From: Flammeovirgaceae bacterium UBA5585
GTDB lineage: Bacteria > Bacteroidota > Bacteroidia > Cytophagales > Cyclobacteriaceae
DNA: 64,000 bases
Reading direction: 5' to 3'
NCBI GenBank assembly: GCA_002425185.1
Contig: DILT01000010.1
Span: forward strand, 1-64,000
In this document: positions 32,553 to 42,334 of the stretch, piece after piece
How positions within the stretch are numbered: position 1 is the first letter of the stretch
Layout: every line of letters begins with the position of its first letter
Notes under the pieces: generated by a model
The model's input: only the letters and a program-made list of their open reading frames with translations
The model's database searches: none
Told to the model about the DNA's origin: nothing
Made by a program: the position numbers and the translations under genes

Positions 32553-34919
32553 TTAGTCTTTAATTACTTCTGTGGGGTTGCCTTTATAACTTACCTTGCT
32601 GGCCAGTCCTTCGTCAACCTCCAGGCGGCCGGTTACAAATACACTGGCTTTGGAAGCGCCACCAGCCTCTACGAGCGCGTCTGTAACTTTAAAATCATAA
32701 CCGTTTAGCTTTGAGGCGCCCAGCACTTTTGCATCCATCTTATTGCCTTCTCCGGTAAGCGAAAGTTCGGACGCCCCACTCAGGTATACTGCGAGGTTGC
32801 GGGCGTTTACATCGGCTTTTACGTTAATGGCGCCCAGCACTTTAATTTTCAGGTCGTCTTCTGTAAATCCAGTAACCGATACTTTTCCGGCTCCTTTTAA
32901 ATTTATTTTATCCACTTCAGGCATGGTAATGTTAATGGTCATTTCTTCAAACCTCAGTGGGTTTTTTCTTAAGCGGAATTTTTTCTCATCTGCATAATCA
33001 ATAACCAGTATGTTGCCCATGCGTACTACTTTATATTTTTCTTTTTCCGCTGCCGGGCCGATGAGTTCAACGTTATAACCGCTTCCTTGCTTTACCCGGA
33101 TATCAAACAGGCCACTGATCTCAAGCTCATTGAAGTCTGTTAAACTACTGATGGTTACGTCATCATCCTCATCCCAATCACGCTGCCACGAAGTATCGGT
33201 GCGCTCTTCTTCCGGGCAAGAGGTGCACGTGAGGTAACCATCTTTGTTAATAACCCAGGTGTTGCCACTCCGTTGATCACGATCGATGTATTGATTGACC
33301 AAGCGCCAGATATTGTTGTCTAGCACGAACGGATAATCATAAGGAATAAAGAGTGTCATATTTAACCGTTGCGCACGGAAGATGGCATTCTCCTTAAATT
33401 GTATGTTCGAATCGAATGTGATTATTGAATCACTTTGACTAACCGTATATTCAACCATACGGGCATTCTCGATAGCTTTCATACGAGAACTGCCCTGGGC
33501 CTCAAAGACCTGTACCAGTTTTAATGTAGTTCCTTCATATCCTTTCAGGTTAAGCGAAGTTACCTTGTAATCATCCAGTCCGGTTTCGCGCATGGTAAGT
33601 AGTGCTGTTTTTCCACCCAGGTCATAGGTTTGTTCAACTTTGTATTCACCATCTTCCTTGAAGGCTATAGCAATTTTGGGAATAGAGAAACTAAGTACTG
33701 CAAGTGATATGAAGAAAAGAATGAATAAGCTCCAGCCAGCCGCGGCACCAAATACAATCCGGTTGGCAATAGCCGATATTCCCAACAGCATAATGATAAT
33801 GCCGGGGATTAAGGCACCAATAAAAGCCATGGCCGCGGTGAAGGAGGGGATCGCTCTGCTAAAGGCTTCCATCGGCAAACTCACATCCTGCCAGCCAAGT
33901 ATCCATCCGGATGAGAACGTCAATAAGCCAAATAATACGCCACCGGTTATCAGCACGCCTACTACAAGGGCGAGGCCAATCAGCATAATGAAAATGCCAA
34001 TACCTACGCGCAATACATCAGCCAACGGGCCAACTATTTTTCCTAACGCGGTGAAAACCCAGCCAATCGCGCGGAACGGGAACAGGAGTATTTTCGTAAG
34101 CACACTTTCTTCTTCAGCCGGTTTTTCATCCTGACCTTTTTTAATGTTCGACTCAATGTTGGATAAGGTAACAGGCTCGCCCTGCATTTGCATTTTATCG
34201 GTTAACGATCGGGCCTCGGGTACCACAATCCAGAATACGATGTAGGCGATAAACCCTAATCCTCCAAAGAAGGCCGTGATGATGAAGATTAACCGGACGA
34301 TAACAATATCCATTTTTAAATAGGCAGCCAACCCGCTGGCTACACCACCAATCACTTTCTTATCGGTATCGCGAAATAGTTTTTTGGTTACGTTGGGTTC
34401 TTCCAGGTCATACGAACCCGGTACAATAATCCACAGCACGATATAAGCAATCAGAATCAAACCATAGGCAAACGTAAGGAGCGCAAAGAGCAGGCGAATC
34501 CATACCGGGTCTACATTAAAGTAATTACCTAACCCGGCACAAACACCACCGAGTATTTTGCGCTGCTGGTCGCGCATAAACTGGCGTGAGGCGGTTGATG
34601 AATAACTCTTACTTTCCGATTTTTTACTTTCGTCCTGTGCATAGTCTTCCTGTTCGGCAGCCTTAAAGTCGCTAACACTACCCATTGTGGTTTTCAGGTT
34701 ATTTACATCCTCCAGCGTAATAACCTGCTTGCCTTCATTGAGCTTGCTCAGAAAAATTTCAGCTATACGACTTTCTATATCCGGTAAGATTTCGCTGCTG
34801 TCATCAAATGTGGAGAAGTATTTATTGATGGAATCGAGGTATTTTTTCAAAACCTCATACCCATCTTCTTCAATGTGGAAGATGATGCCGCTGATGTTGA
34901 TACTGATATTCTTTTTCAT
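32553..34919 (-). CDS. Double PspC-domain membrane protein with C-terminal GIN domain
   Basis: A 788-residue protein: an N-terminal region typical of Bacteroidota PspC proteins (1-80), two PspC domains (about 115-175, RKILGGVCAGLG; and 185-240, KKVIGGVASGLA), a cluster of membrane helices (about 280-415), an extracytoplasmic part and a C-terminal right-handed beta-helix-like GIN/DUF2807 domain (about 595-785, with repeated LxGAxxxxxxG turns). PspC domains act in membrane-stress signalling. It is 23 bp after a PadR regulator gene, which probably controls it. Confidence 0.88.
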   Translation of the reverse strand: MKKNISINISGIIFHIEEDGYEVLKKYLDSINKYFSTFDDSSEILPDIESRIAEIFLSKLNEGKQVITLEDVNNLKTTMGSVSDFKAAEQEDYAQDESKKSESKSYSSTASRQFMRDQQRKILGGVCAGLGNYFNVDPVWIRLLFALLTFAYGLILIAYIVLWIIVPGSYDLEEPNVTKKLFRDTDKKVIGGVASGLAAYLKMDIVIVRLIFIITAFFGGLGFIAYIVFWIVVPEARSLTDKMQMQGEPVTLSNIESNIKKGQDEKPAEEESVLTKILLFPFRAIGWVFTALGKIVGPLADVLRVGIGIFIMLIGLALVVGVLITGGVLFGLLTFSSGWILGWQDVSLPMEAFSRAIPSFTAAMAFIGALIPGIIIMLLGISAIANRIVFGAAAGWSLFILFFISLAVLSFSIPKIAIAFKEDGEYKVEQTYDLGGKTALLTMRETGLDDYKVTSLNLKGYEGTTLKLVQVFEAQGSSRMKAIENARMVEYTVSQSDSIITFDSNIQFKENAIFRAQRLNMTLFIPYDYPFVLDNNIWRLVNQYIDRDQRSGNTWVINKDGYLTCTSCPEEERTDTSWQRDWDEDDDVTISSLTDFNELEISGLFDIRVKQGSGYNVELIGPAAEKEKYKVVRMGNILVIDYADEKKFRLRKNPLRFEEMTINITMPEVDKINLKGAGKVSVTGFTEDDLKIKVLGAINVKADVNARNLAVYLSGASELSLTGEGNKMDAKVLGASKLNGYDFKVTDALVEAGGASKASVFVTGRLEVDEGLASKVSYKGNPTEVIKD

Positions 34920-34942
34920 AGTAATCGCAGAGTCAGAGTTGG

Positions 34943-35284
34943 TTATAAAGTTGTGTTAGCTTTTGAGGTAATCATTTCCGTGGAATGAATGAGCCCTTCC
35001 CAGGTCTCGGTAAGTTTTTCCAGAAAGTTTTTTCCTTCCAGCGTAAGTTTATAGTATTTGCGTGGAGGTCCGGATTTGGACTCTACCCATTTATACTCCA
35101 GCAAGCCGGAGTTTTTTAACCGTGTGAGTAACGGATAGAGGGTTCCCTCCACCACAATCATTTTGGCAGCCGTTAGTTCGTCCAGCATATCCGAGGCATA
35201 CACTTCGCCCCGCGATATTATGTGAAGGACACAGTATTCCAAAATACCCTTCCTCATCTGCACCTGTGTATTTTCAAGATCCAT
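34943..35284 (-). CDS. PadR-family transcriptional regulator
   Basis: From ATG 35284 the protein has 113 residues: a winged-helix domain with MRKGILEYCVLHIISRGEVYASDML at its start (about 10-34), VVEGTLYPLLTRLKNSGLLEY as the recognition region, and SGPPRKYYKLTLEGK as the wing. These are PadR hallmarks. It is translated just before the PspC-GIN gene, a pairing often seen in Bacteroidota, and probably represses both. Two AAGTACT copies upstream may be its operator. Confidence 0.9.
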   Translation of the reverse strand: MDLENTQVQMRKGILEYCVLHIISRGEVYASDMLDELTAAKMIVVEGTLYPLLTRLKNSGLLEYKWVESKSGPPRKYYKLTLEGKNFLEKLTETWEGLIHSTEMITSKANTTL

Positions 35285-35319
35285 AGTTCTGTTTTTTCCA
35301 GTTAAGCCTTCTAACGCAG

Positions 35320-35343
35320 AAGTACTGTGCATGACCAAGTACT
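35320..35343 (-). promoter_or_regulatory. AAGTACT direct repeat before the PadR gene
   Basis: AAGTACT occurs at 35320-35326 and 35337-35343, 17 bp apart, in the presumed promoter of the padR-pspC operon. Each contains the palindrome AGTACT. It may be the autoregulatory site. Confidence 0.4.
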
Positions 35344-35430
35344 AAGCCAAAAAAATAAAATTTTTGCAAAAAGGCTTAAAATGATCTGTTTTCGATGATT
35401 TTGATGATTATACTTCTAAAGGAATAAGTT

Positions 35431-36315
35431 TTACCAAGCTGAGTTTTGGTCATATCCGTACACTTCAAAATCAAAAGCGTACATTTTTTTAATGGTGTTT
35501 AGGGTGTTTTCCCGAATCGAAACGGGCGTTGTTTGAGGTGATTTGTTCAGATGGGGCAGTATAATACCGAAGGGTTGAAGAAACTGCTGGAGCGGCCCGG
35601 GTTCTTCCAGTTTAAAAACGCGAATGTTAATTCCTTTCGTTTGATAGGGTTTTACAAACAGGTGTTGGGGTTTGAAGTGCTGATCTTTAAAGCGATCAGG
35701 TATCCGGTTTATCCGGTCAATAAATTCATCAAACGATAAGGTTTTGGGTAGTATGCCACCTAAATAATTTTGGTAGATAAATGGTTTCGTGGAATCGGGA
35801 GCAAAGAAATCGCGGTATACCGAAGTAATGCGGTCGACTGGATTTCGAACCACGGTAAAGCCGTTGAATGTTTTAAGCGGTTCCGATAATGAAGTTTGTA
35901 ACCAGGCATCAGCCAGAAAATTGAGTTGAGCAGAGGTGAGTGTTTCAGTTTTCAAATCCGGTGTAATCAGTTTCAGTATTTCGCTTCCCAGCGAAGTACT
36001 GGCTGCCTTGGGTATGCGCACATAAAATAGTTTTTGATGATGGGCAATAAGATGTCCGGCCTTTTTTTGATAAGCCCCTTTTACAAAAGCAGCCGTGCCA
36101 ATAAGGTTAGTAAGAACTGGATAACGACTGAACCGATTTGCTTGTGATGGTTGACCTAATGGCACAGGCAGAAAATTCTCCAAACCTGCCAGGTTAGTTT
36201 TTCTCCACGAATAGAAATCCAGCGGCTCAGCACTCCATTTGCTTTTGCTGATCACTAAGGCTGCTAACGAAATTAAATGAGGCACGGCACAGTACAGATT
36301 ACCGAAATATAGCAC
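35431..36315 (-). CDS. Sulfotransferase family 2-like protein
   Basis: The 294-residue protein contains the PAPS-binding pair of the family: a 5'-phosphosulfate loop RIPKAASTSLG (about 107-117) and a 3'-phosphate motif VVRNPVDRITSVYRDFF (about 162-178). These enzymes transfer sulfate from PAPS to carbohydrates in eukaryotes; bacterial members modify exopolysaccharide or glycan. The start appears to be GTG 36315. It is divergent from the PorU2-like gene with only 27 bp between, so promoter sequences must overlap coding ends. The acceptor is unknown. Confidence 0.8.
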   Translation of the reverse strand: MLYFGNLYCAVPHLISLAALVISKSKWSAEPLDFYSWRKTNLAGLENFLPVPLGQPSQANRFSRYPVLTNLIGTAAFVKGAYQKKAGHLIAHHQKLFYVRIPKAASTSLGSEILKLITPDLKTETLTSAQLNFLADAWLQTSLSEPLKTFNGFTVVRNPVDRITSVYRDFFAPDSTKPFIYQNYLGGILPKTLSFDEFIDRINRIPDRFKDQHFKPQHLFVKPYQTKGINIRVFKLEEPGPLQQFLQPFGIILPHLNKSPQTTPVSIRENTLNTIKKMYAFDFEVYGYDQNSAW

Positions 36316-36342
36316 CCACCCGGCAAAAAACGCTTACTTCTT

Positions 36343-39300
36343 ATGCCCTCCGGTATAAAACCCAAACCTGCCGTATATTGCAGCGTGAAGAAGTTGGCGA
36401 TCAGGAGAATACAACCTTTTTGGGGGCGTTTTGGGCTTTTTTTTGCCGCCTGCCTGCTATTCTTTCAGCTTCCTGCCCAGGTGGGCAACGAATGGATTCA
36501 AGTTGGCCAGTCTTACTATAGAATACCGGTAGCACAAAACGGCATTTATCGTATTACGTATTCGGATTTGCAAACGGCTGGTTTTCCAGTTGGCTCCGTT
36601 GATCCGCGCAGGCTACAACTCTTTCATCGCGGAACAGAGCAGGCCATTTATGTGGAAGGTGAGGCTGATGCAATTTTCAATACTTCCGATTACATTGAAT
36701 TCTATGGGCGCAGGAATGACGGTACTTCCGATACCGAGCTCTACAAACCAGCCAGCACACAACCCCATACCTATTATAATTTATTCAGTGATACTACAGT
36801 TTATTTCTTAACCTATAACAACCTGGCCGTGTTGGGTAAACGAATACCCAAAACGTGGGAAGTAAACGTTACCAGCATTCCGCAGGAAACTGCGCACACC
36901 GATGAAAAACTGCTGGTTAATGCCCAGCAACATTCCGATGGCATTGCTTACCAGCAATACATTCGCAAAACTTCTTTTGATGTTGGCGAAGGCTGGACAG
37001 GCGTAATGCTTTCGCAGAATCAAACTATAGACTATGCGCTCGAAGGATTAACGAATGGTGTTGTTGCATCAGGTCTTCCCCAGCTTGAAGTGATGGTAGC
37101 GGGTCGTGCAGAAATTACCACAGCCCATCGGGTTGAGATTTATGCAGGCCCAAATGCACCCGGACTTCGGTTGCTGGGCACGCAAGATGTTTTCAATTTC
37201 AATGTGCACACCTTTAGTTTACCGCTTGCCTGGACGGACATTGGCGTTGACGGACGAATTACTGTGCGTATGCGTTTACTGGCAGCCGGTTCGGCTGCGC
37301 GTGCCAGTGTATCGTATATCAAAATCAACTATCCGCAGAACTTTGATGCAACAGGCGCTACCGAAAAATATTTTCAGCTGGCAGAAAATCCTTCCGGTAA
37401 ATCATTTGTCAACCTCACCAATGTGCCGGCCAACAGCCGCTTGTTTGATGTTACTGATCCGGCTAATGTAATTTGGTATCAGCCCCCGGCCTCAACCTTT
37501 AATCCGGTTGTTTCCAATACACAAAGTTCACGCAAACTTTTGTTAACCAACTTAACGCGATCTGTTACCGGTATCAAGCGCGTAAATTTTCGGAACATCA
37601 ACCCGTCCCAACATAATTACATTGTAATCAGCCATCCGTTGCTGATGAAGCCAGCGGGTGAATACAGTGATGTGGTGCGGGCCTATGCCGGCTATCGCGC
37701 CTCTGAAGCAGGCGGTTCATACGATACGCTGGTTGTAGATGTTCACCAACTCTACAACCAGTTTAATTATGGTGAAATTTCACCACTGGCCATTCACCGG
37801 TTTATGAACTATATGGTAGACAATGGTTCACCAAAGTATTTGTTCATCATTGGTAAAGGATTGGATTGGTCGCTCAACTATCATCGCAATCCAACATCAT
37901 CAGCGTTTACCGTTTACAAAGATCTTGTTCCGTCTGCGGGTAAGCCGGCTTCGGATATGCTTTATACGATCGGGTTGGGTGGAACAAATTACGAACCGGC
38001 TGTTCCCACGGGAAGAATTTCATCCACCAACCCCACCCAGGTAGCGGCTTACCTGAATAAGGTTAAGGAAATTGAAGCCTTACCGTTTGATGCCTTGTGG
38101 AGAAAGAATATTATTCACTTGAGTGGAGGCTTAACTCCGTTCGAAACCACACTGTTCAGAAATTATCTTGAATCGTATCAAACCATTGCTGAAGATCTTT
38201 ATCTCGGGGGAAGTGTTAAAGCGCAGGCGAAGAACACTACCAATGTGGGGGAGCTTATCAACATTTCGGAAGAAGTAAATAATGGACTGAATCTCATCAC
38301 GTTTTTTGGTCACTCATCTCCCGAGACCAACGACTTTGAAGTAGGCTTTGTCACCAATCCGGCATTGGGGTACAATAACCCTGGAAAGTACCCTATGTTT
38401 TTAATCAATGGTTGTAACGCAGCTGATTTTTTCACCACAGCCATTCGTTTTGGTGAAGATTGGGTGCTGGCCTCCAATAAAGGCGCTACCGGGTTTATGG
38501 CGCACACTTCGTTTGGGTATGCTAATACCCTGCGGCTTTATTCAGATTTCTTTTATCGTGTTGCTTTCGCAGATTCAGTTTTTATTCGCAAGGGGGTAGG
38601 GGATATTCAAAAGGAAGTGGCCAGGCGTTATATGGATGGCCAGTTTCCAAGCGAAGGTAATCTTACACAAGTAAGCCAGATGTTGTTGCTGGGCGACCCG
38701 GCTGTAAATGTTTTTGGTGCGGCTAAGCCCGACTATGAAGTAAATAACAATAACGTATTTGCTGAATCCAATGATGGCGAACCAATTACTGCATTAAGTG
38801 AATCTTTTACCCTCAATATCATCACTCAAAATTTTGGTCGCGCAAAAGAAGACTCTATTCATGTTCGTGTTACCCGCATCTTCAATGATAATTCAACGCA
38901 AACATACGATACCTTATATCCGCCTGTTCTGTATCGCGATACGTTAGCGTTCACTATTCTTCAGGAACGTAACAAAGGTTTTGGAAATAATATCTTCCAG
39001 ATTGAAGTTGACCCTTTTGGTCTTTTGCCTGAACTGAATACCGAAAACAATTCAGCGAGCTTTAATCTTTTCATTCCGCTTAACGTTACAAAAAATCTTT
39101 TTCCATACGATTATGCCATTGTAAATCAGTCCACCACAACGCTCACCTTTTCCAGTACAGATATTTTAGGTGCCGCCCGCAATTTTGAAGTGGAGGTGGA
39201 TACGGTGAATACGTTTAACAGTCTGTTTAAAAAAGCTTTTACGGTAAATGGTGTTATCGGTGAACAGCAACTAAGCTTGCTCGCGCAGGATTCTCTGTCG

Positions 39301-41382
39301 TATTACTGGCGTACAAGGTTTAAGGAACCACAGGAAGGTGAAGTGGCTGAGTGGGTCAACTCATCCTTCACGTTTATCAATAACTCGCCCGAAGGCTGGG
39401 CACAACTTCACTTTCCACAGTATGCAAAAAATCAATCGTTCGGATTGGTACAAGATCCGCAGCTTCGCACCTTCGGATACGTGGAGTCGGTGTTGAATTT
39501 TGATATTCTTACTTATGGTGCTGATCATCCTGCACCCCATACCGATGTTTCGGTTAAAATCAACAATGCCGAGTACAACCCCGCGGATCTCGGTATTAAG
39601 TGCCGTGATAATACCATTAACCTGATTGCATTCGATAAACAATCCACTATTCCCTATACGGCCGTGCTCTTCAATCCGTTTGATGGCCGTGCGTGCGGAA
39701 GACGTCCTCAGGTAATTAATAGTTTTACCGCAGCACAATTACAAACCGGTTTAGGGAATGATATTTTTCAGTACATGATGAATGTGCCTGAAGGTGACTC
39801 GGTGGTGCTGTTTACCATTGGCGATCCGGGGGTGGCGCTATGGCCGGTACCTGTTAAACAGCAGTTTGAGGCCCTGGGAATTTCTTCTGCACAGTTAACG
39901 GCTGTTCAACCCGGTGAACCCGTAATAATTTTTGGCAAGAAGGGAACAGCACCGGGCTCCGCCCGCTTCTTTAAGCCCCTTACTGCTCCAGTTAATCAGC
40001 AGGAGTTAAACGTAACCGGAACCATTACCGGAAGATTTGATTCCGGCACCATGACTTCCACTTTGATTGGTCCGGCCAGTGCATGGCAAAGCCTGGTAAC
40101 ACAAGCGTTGGTATCCGAACTTCCGCAAACGGATGTGTATAGTTTTGATGTGGTAGGCTCAACCTTAACCGGTGACGAGCAAGTATTGCTGAACGATGTA
40201 ACCGGCACAGTTGATCTTTCCTTTATTGATGCCGCTGATTATCCGTATTTGAAAATCATTTACAAGACTAATGATGTGATTAACCTCACGCCCCCACAAC
40301 TAAAAAAGTGGCTGGTGTTCTATACCCCGGTGGCCGAAGGTGTGTTGGTGTTTAATGACTCAAAAGAGCAACAGCAATTGCGGGAAGGAGAGGTGTGGAC
40401 CGGCTCGTATGGATTTAAAAATATTTCGCAGCAGGTGTTTACAGATTCACTCACGGTTCAATTCGAGCTATTCAATCAAACTAATCGTACATCAACGCAG
40501 CGCCTGACAAAGATTAAAGCGCCTGAACCCGGAGCAACAACCAGCTTTACCTATGCTGTTGAAACAATTTCTAAAGCCGGTTTAAACGATGTGAATGTTT
40601 TTGTAAATCCGCGGCTGGTGACCGAACAATACTACGAAAACAATGTGCTCAAGCTGAGCAGCTACCTCAATGTTCAGCCCGATGTATTTAACCCGGTACT
40701 GGAAGTAATGGTAGATGGGCGTTATATAACAAATGGTGACTTCGTTTCTCCAAGTCCGGAAATTGTGATAACCCTTTGGGATGATAATTCATTTATCAAA
40801 AAAACCGATACCGAAGGCATGAAAATCAGGCTTACCTGGCCGGGCGCCACCACAGCAACGGATATCACCTTCGATCGGGGAGATGTCATCTGGTTTCCAC
40901 AGACGGATAGTGAGCGCTTTCGCATTGTGTTTACACCTGAAAACTTGCCCGAGGGCACATATACATTAGCCGTTGAGGCGCGCGATGTGCGCAATAACAG
41001 CAGTGGCGCTGTTCCGTATACCATTCAGTTTGAAGTAACCTATGAAAATGGTATTCTGTTACTGGCGCCTTATCCTAATCCATCATCGTCAGACGTTCGC
41101 TTCGATCTTGTTATTACAGGCAACAACCTTCCGGATTATGCACGCCTTCAACTTGTTTCTGCTACGGGCGCAACGGTAGCTACGGTTGAAGTATCACAAT
41201 TCTATATTGGCACCAACCGCATAACGTGGACCGGTACGGATGACCGCGGTAACCCGTTGCCGGACGGTTTATACATTTATAAGCTAATGCTTATAAAAGA
41301 TGGTCAACAACTCACCCTACAGGTTCCGGCCGGACAAACTTTTTTTAAAGGTGGGTATGGCAAGGTTTTGTTGAGGCGCTAG
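36343..41382 (+). CDS. porU2: PorU2-like C25 cysteine protease with T9SS C-terminal domain
   Basis: A 1679-residue surface protein: N-terminal basic region and signal-like helix (about 25-45), a beta-rich N-terminal domain, a gingipain-type C25 domain (about 425-795), a CARDB-like Ig domain (about 820-910), further beta domains, and a C-terminal FlgD-like Ig domain (about 1570-1665, with YPNPSSSDV and DDRGNPLPDGLYIY). The C25 catalytic dyad is intact: His657 in FFGHSSPE and Cys691 in INGCNAADF. It is secreted by or part of the type IX system; PorU itself is the sortase, and this longer PorU2 form has an uncertain role. Confidence 0.9.
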   Translation: MPSGIKPKPAVYCSVKKLAIRRIQPFWGRFGLFFAACLLFFQLPAQVGNEWIQVGQSYYRIPVAQNGIYRITYSDLQTAGFPVGSVDPRRLQLFHRGTEQAIYVEGEADAIFNTSDYIEFYGRRNDGTSDTELYKPASTQPHTYYNLFSDTTVYFLTYNNLAVLGKRIPKTWEVNVTSIPQETAHTDEKLLVNAQQHSDGIAYQQYIRKTSFDVGEGWTGVMLSQNQTIDYALEGLTNGVVASGLPQLEVMVAGRAEITTAHRVEIYAGPNAPGLRLLGTQDVFNFNVHTFSLPLAWTDIGVDGRITVRMRLLAAGSAARASVSYIKINYPQNFDATGATEKYFQLAENPSGKSFVNLTNVPANSRLFDVTDPANVIWYQPPASTFNPVVSNTQSSRKLLLTNLTRSVTGIKRVNFRNINPSQHNYIVISHPLLMKPAGEYSDVVRAYAGYRASEAGGSYDTLVVDVHQLYNQFNYGEISPLAIHRFMNYMVDNGSPKYLFIIGKGLDWSLNYHRNPTSSAFTVYKDLVPSAGKPASDMLYTIGLGGTNYEPAVPTGRISSTNPTQVAAYLNKVKEIEALPFDALWRKNIIHLSGGLTPFETTLFRNYLESYQTIAEDLYLGGSVKAQAKNTTNVGELINISEEVNNGLNLITFFGHSSPETNDFEVGFVTNPALGYNNPGKYPMFLINGCNAADFFTTAIRFGEDWVLASNKGATGFMAHTSFGYANTLRLYSDFFYRVAFADSVFIRKGVGDIQKEVARRYMDGQFPSEGNLTQVSQMLLLGDPAVNVFGAAKPDYEVNNNNVFAESNDGEPITALSESFTLNIITQNFGRAKEDSIHVRVTRIFNDNSTQTYDTLYPPVLYRDTLAFTILQERNKGFGNNIFQIEVDPFGLLPELNTENNSASFNLFIPLNVTKNLFPYDYAIVNQSTTTLTFSSTDILGAARNFEVEVDTVNTFNSLFKKAFTVNGVIGEQQLSLLAQDSLSYYWRTRFKEPQEGEVAEWVNSSFTFINNSPEGWAQLHFPQYAKNQSFGLVQDPQLRTFGYVESVLNFDILTYGADHPAPHTDVSVKINNAEYNPADLGIKCRDNTINLIAFDKQSTIPYTAVLFNPFDGRACGRRPQVINSFTAAQLQTGLGNDIFQYMMNVPEGDSVVLFTIGDPGVALWPVPVKQQFEALGISSAQLTAVQPGEPVIIFGKKGTAPGSARFFKPLTAPVNQQELNVTGTITGRFDSGTMTSTLIGPASAWQSLVTQALVSELPQTDVYSFDVVGSTLTGDEQVLLNDVTGTVDLSFIDAADYPYLKIIYKTNDVINLTPPQLKKWLVFYTPVAEGVLVFNDSKEQQQLREGEVWTGSYGFKNISQQVFTDSLTVQFELFNQTNRTSTQRLTKIKAPEPGATTSFTYAVETISKAGLNDVNVFVNPRLVTEQYYENNVLKLSSYLNVQPDVFNPVLEVMVDGRYITNGDFVSPSPEIVITLWDDNSFIKKTDTEGMKIRLTWPGATTATDITFDRGDVIWFPQTDSERFRIVFTPENLPEGTYTLAVEARDVRNNSSGAVPYTIQFEVTYENGILLLAPYPNPSSSDVRFDLVITGNNLPDYARLQLVSATGATVATVEVSQFYIGTNRITWTGTDDRGNPLPDGLYIYKLMLIKDGQQLTLQVPAGQTFFKGGYGKVLLRR

Positions 41383-41398
41383 GCCTTTGGGTTTGTTA

Positions 41399-41425
41399 GC
41401 GGATAAATCCAACGGATTTGTCCGC
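41399..41425 (+). terminator. Hairpin after porU2
   Basis: GCGGATAAATCC and GGATTTGTCCGC form a 12-bp stem (one T-G) around AAC, 17 bases after the porU2 stop. No T-run follows, so it is a stabilising or partly terminating hairpin. The next bases, GCCTACACG (41424-41432), resemble the GCCTACAACG at the end of the downstream block. Confidence 0.5.
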
Positions 41426-41491
41426 CTACACGAATATAATAAACTTGTTGACACTACGGGCGACTGTGTCCCCCATTGAACAAAACCCGGT

Positions 41492-42039
41492 GTTGTGCGT
41501 AGTTTTTTAACCCAGTCTAAAGGTAACAGGAATAATCATTTTGATGTCGGTTGTCTCTCCATTAACTGTACCAGGAATCCATTCGTCTGGAATTTGTTGT
41601 ATAACTCTTAATGCTTCTTCATCAAGGCCATGCCCTAGTCCTTTTTCAACTGTCTCATCAGTAATTCTTCCGTCTTTTGTAATTATCACTGAAATTAGTA
41701 CTTTTCCTTGAGTGCCGAATCGTCTAGCGTCTGCTGGATACCTGAGAGTTACCATTATGAGCCTATTTAGCAAATGATAACCTCCAATAAAAGCTGGAAA
41801 CTGATCAGGCTTTACTTCAACAAAAGCATTATCTTTTGTTATCCAGTATTTTGTGTCGTCAGATATTTTGTTCGGTGTAACTGAGTTGTTTGAGAAGTCA
41901 ATTGTTTGAATTAATTCTCCATTGTCACCAAATGATTTCCAGATTCCAATCCGTTTATTGTTGTCATACTGTCCAATAGTTTTAAGTTTTCCTGAAGTCC
42001 CCTTATATTCACCATGTTTAAAGAAAAATTACGCCCAAC
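41492..42039. mobile_element. Cassette-like block 1 bounded by inverted repeats
   Basis: GTTGTGCGT (41492-41500) and ACGCCCAAC (42031-42039) are inverted with one mismatch in nine. Between them lies exactly one thing: a truncated minus-strand TonB frame whose stop is 6 bases inside one repeat and whose open frame begins at the other. GCCCAAC fits the RYYYAAC core of integron attC sites, but GTTGTGC does not fit GTTRRRY, and no integrase is present. The behaviour as a mobile cassette is inferred. Confidence 0.4.
41507..42028 (-). pseudogene. 5'-truncated TonB gene (YwqK/MORN repeats plus TonB C-terminal domain)
   Basis: An open frame of 173 codons without a start. The upstream part encodes MORN/YwqK-like repeats (HGEYKGTSGKL, then WKSFGDNGEL), and the downstream part a TonB C-terminal domain (about 95-172: RFGTQGKVLISVIITKDG ... 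EEALRVIQQIPDEW). Full-length relatives have a membrane anchor and longer repeats before this. Here the frame begins with TAA at 42029-42031 right inside the inverted repeat, so the 5' half has been lost. The only internal start-like codon is a TTG at 41773. It is probably not functional. Confidence 0.7.
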
Positions 42040-42059
42040 GACCCGTGTTTATGACGGCT

Positions 42060-42076
42060 GCGGTTTTCGAAGCCGC
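42060..42076. repeat. Hairpin in the spacer between the two blocks
   Basis: GCGGTTTTCGAAGCCGC folds into a stem (GCGG/CCGC plus TT/AA with one wobble) in the 118-bp spacer 42040-42157. The spacer shows no gene on either strand that I believe. Confidence 0.4.
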
Positions 42077-42172
42077 GTCTTGTCCACAAGTGCAAAACGA
42101 AATTAAGAAAACTAAACTTCACAGCAACTCTGAACCCGCAGCTGACATAAACATTTTGTTGTAGGCAGGGCG

Positions 42173-42334
42173 CTACCGTCCCACAGTTTTTAAGCTGGAA
42201 TTTTTTAACCTGTCCGCAATATACTTTTTCAATTGCTCTAAAGTCATGTTTTGGGTTTCTTCACTAATCTTGTCGCGAATGTCCCGCATCATTTTCACTG
42301 CGTCAAATGTCTTTGTTTTCTCTTTAGTCTCCAT
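42173..42334 (-). CDS. Small partner of the PIN protein, putative antitoxin
   Basis: A 53-residue frame starting at ATG 42334, which lies within the last codons of the PIN gene (overlap of 11 bp), and stopping at 42173. It is charged and helical (DAVKMMRDIRDKISEET, then TLEQLKKYIADRLKN), a composition common in small antitoxins that wrap around PIN toxins. Translational coupling with the PIN gene supports a joint function. The order toxin-then-antitoxin is the reverse of classic vapBC. The assignment is by context. Confidence 0.65.
   Translation of the reverse strand: METKEKTKTFDAVKMMRDIRDKISEETQNMTLEQLKKYIADRLKNSSLKTVGR

Noticed and set aside
41922..42164. Plus-strand open frame of 80 codons
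   Set aside because: It is antisense to the TonB remnant and spans the inverted repeat and spacer; no family features.
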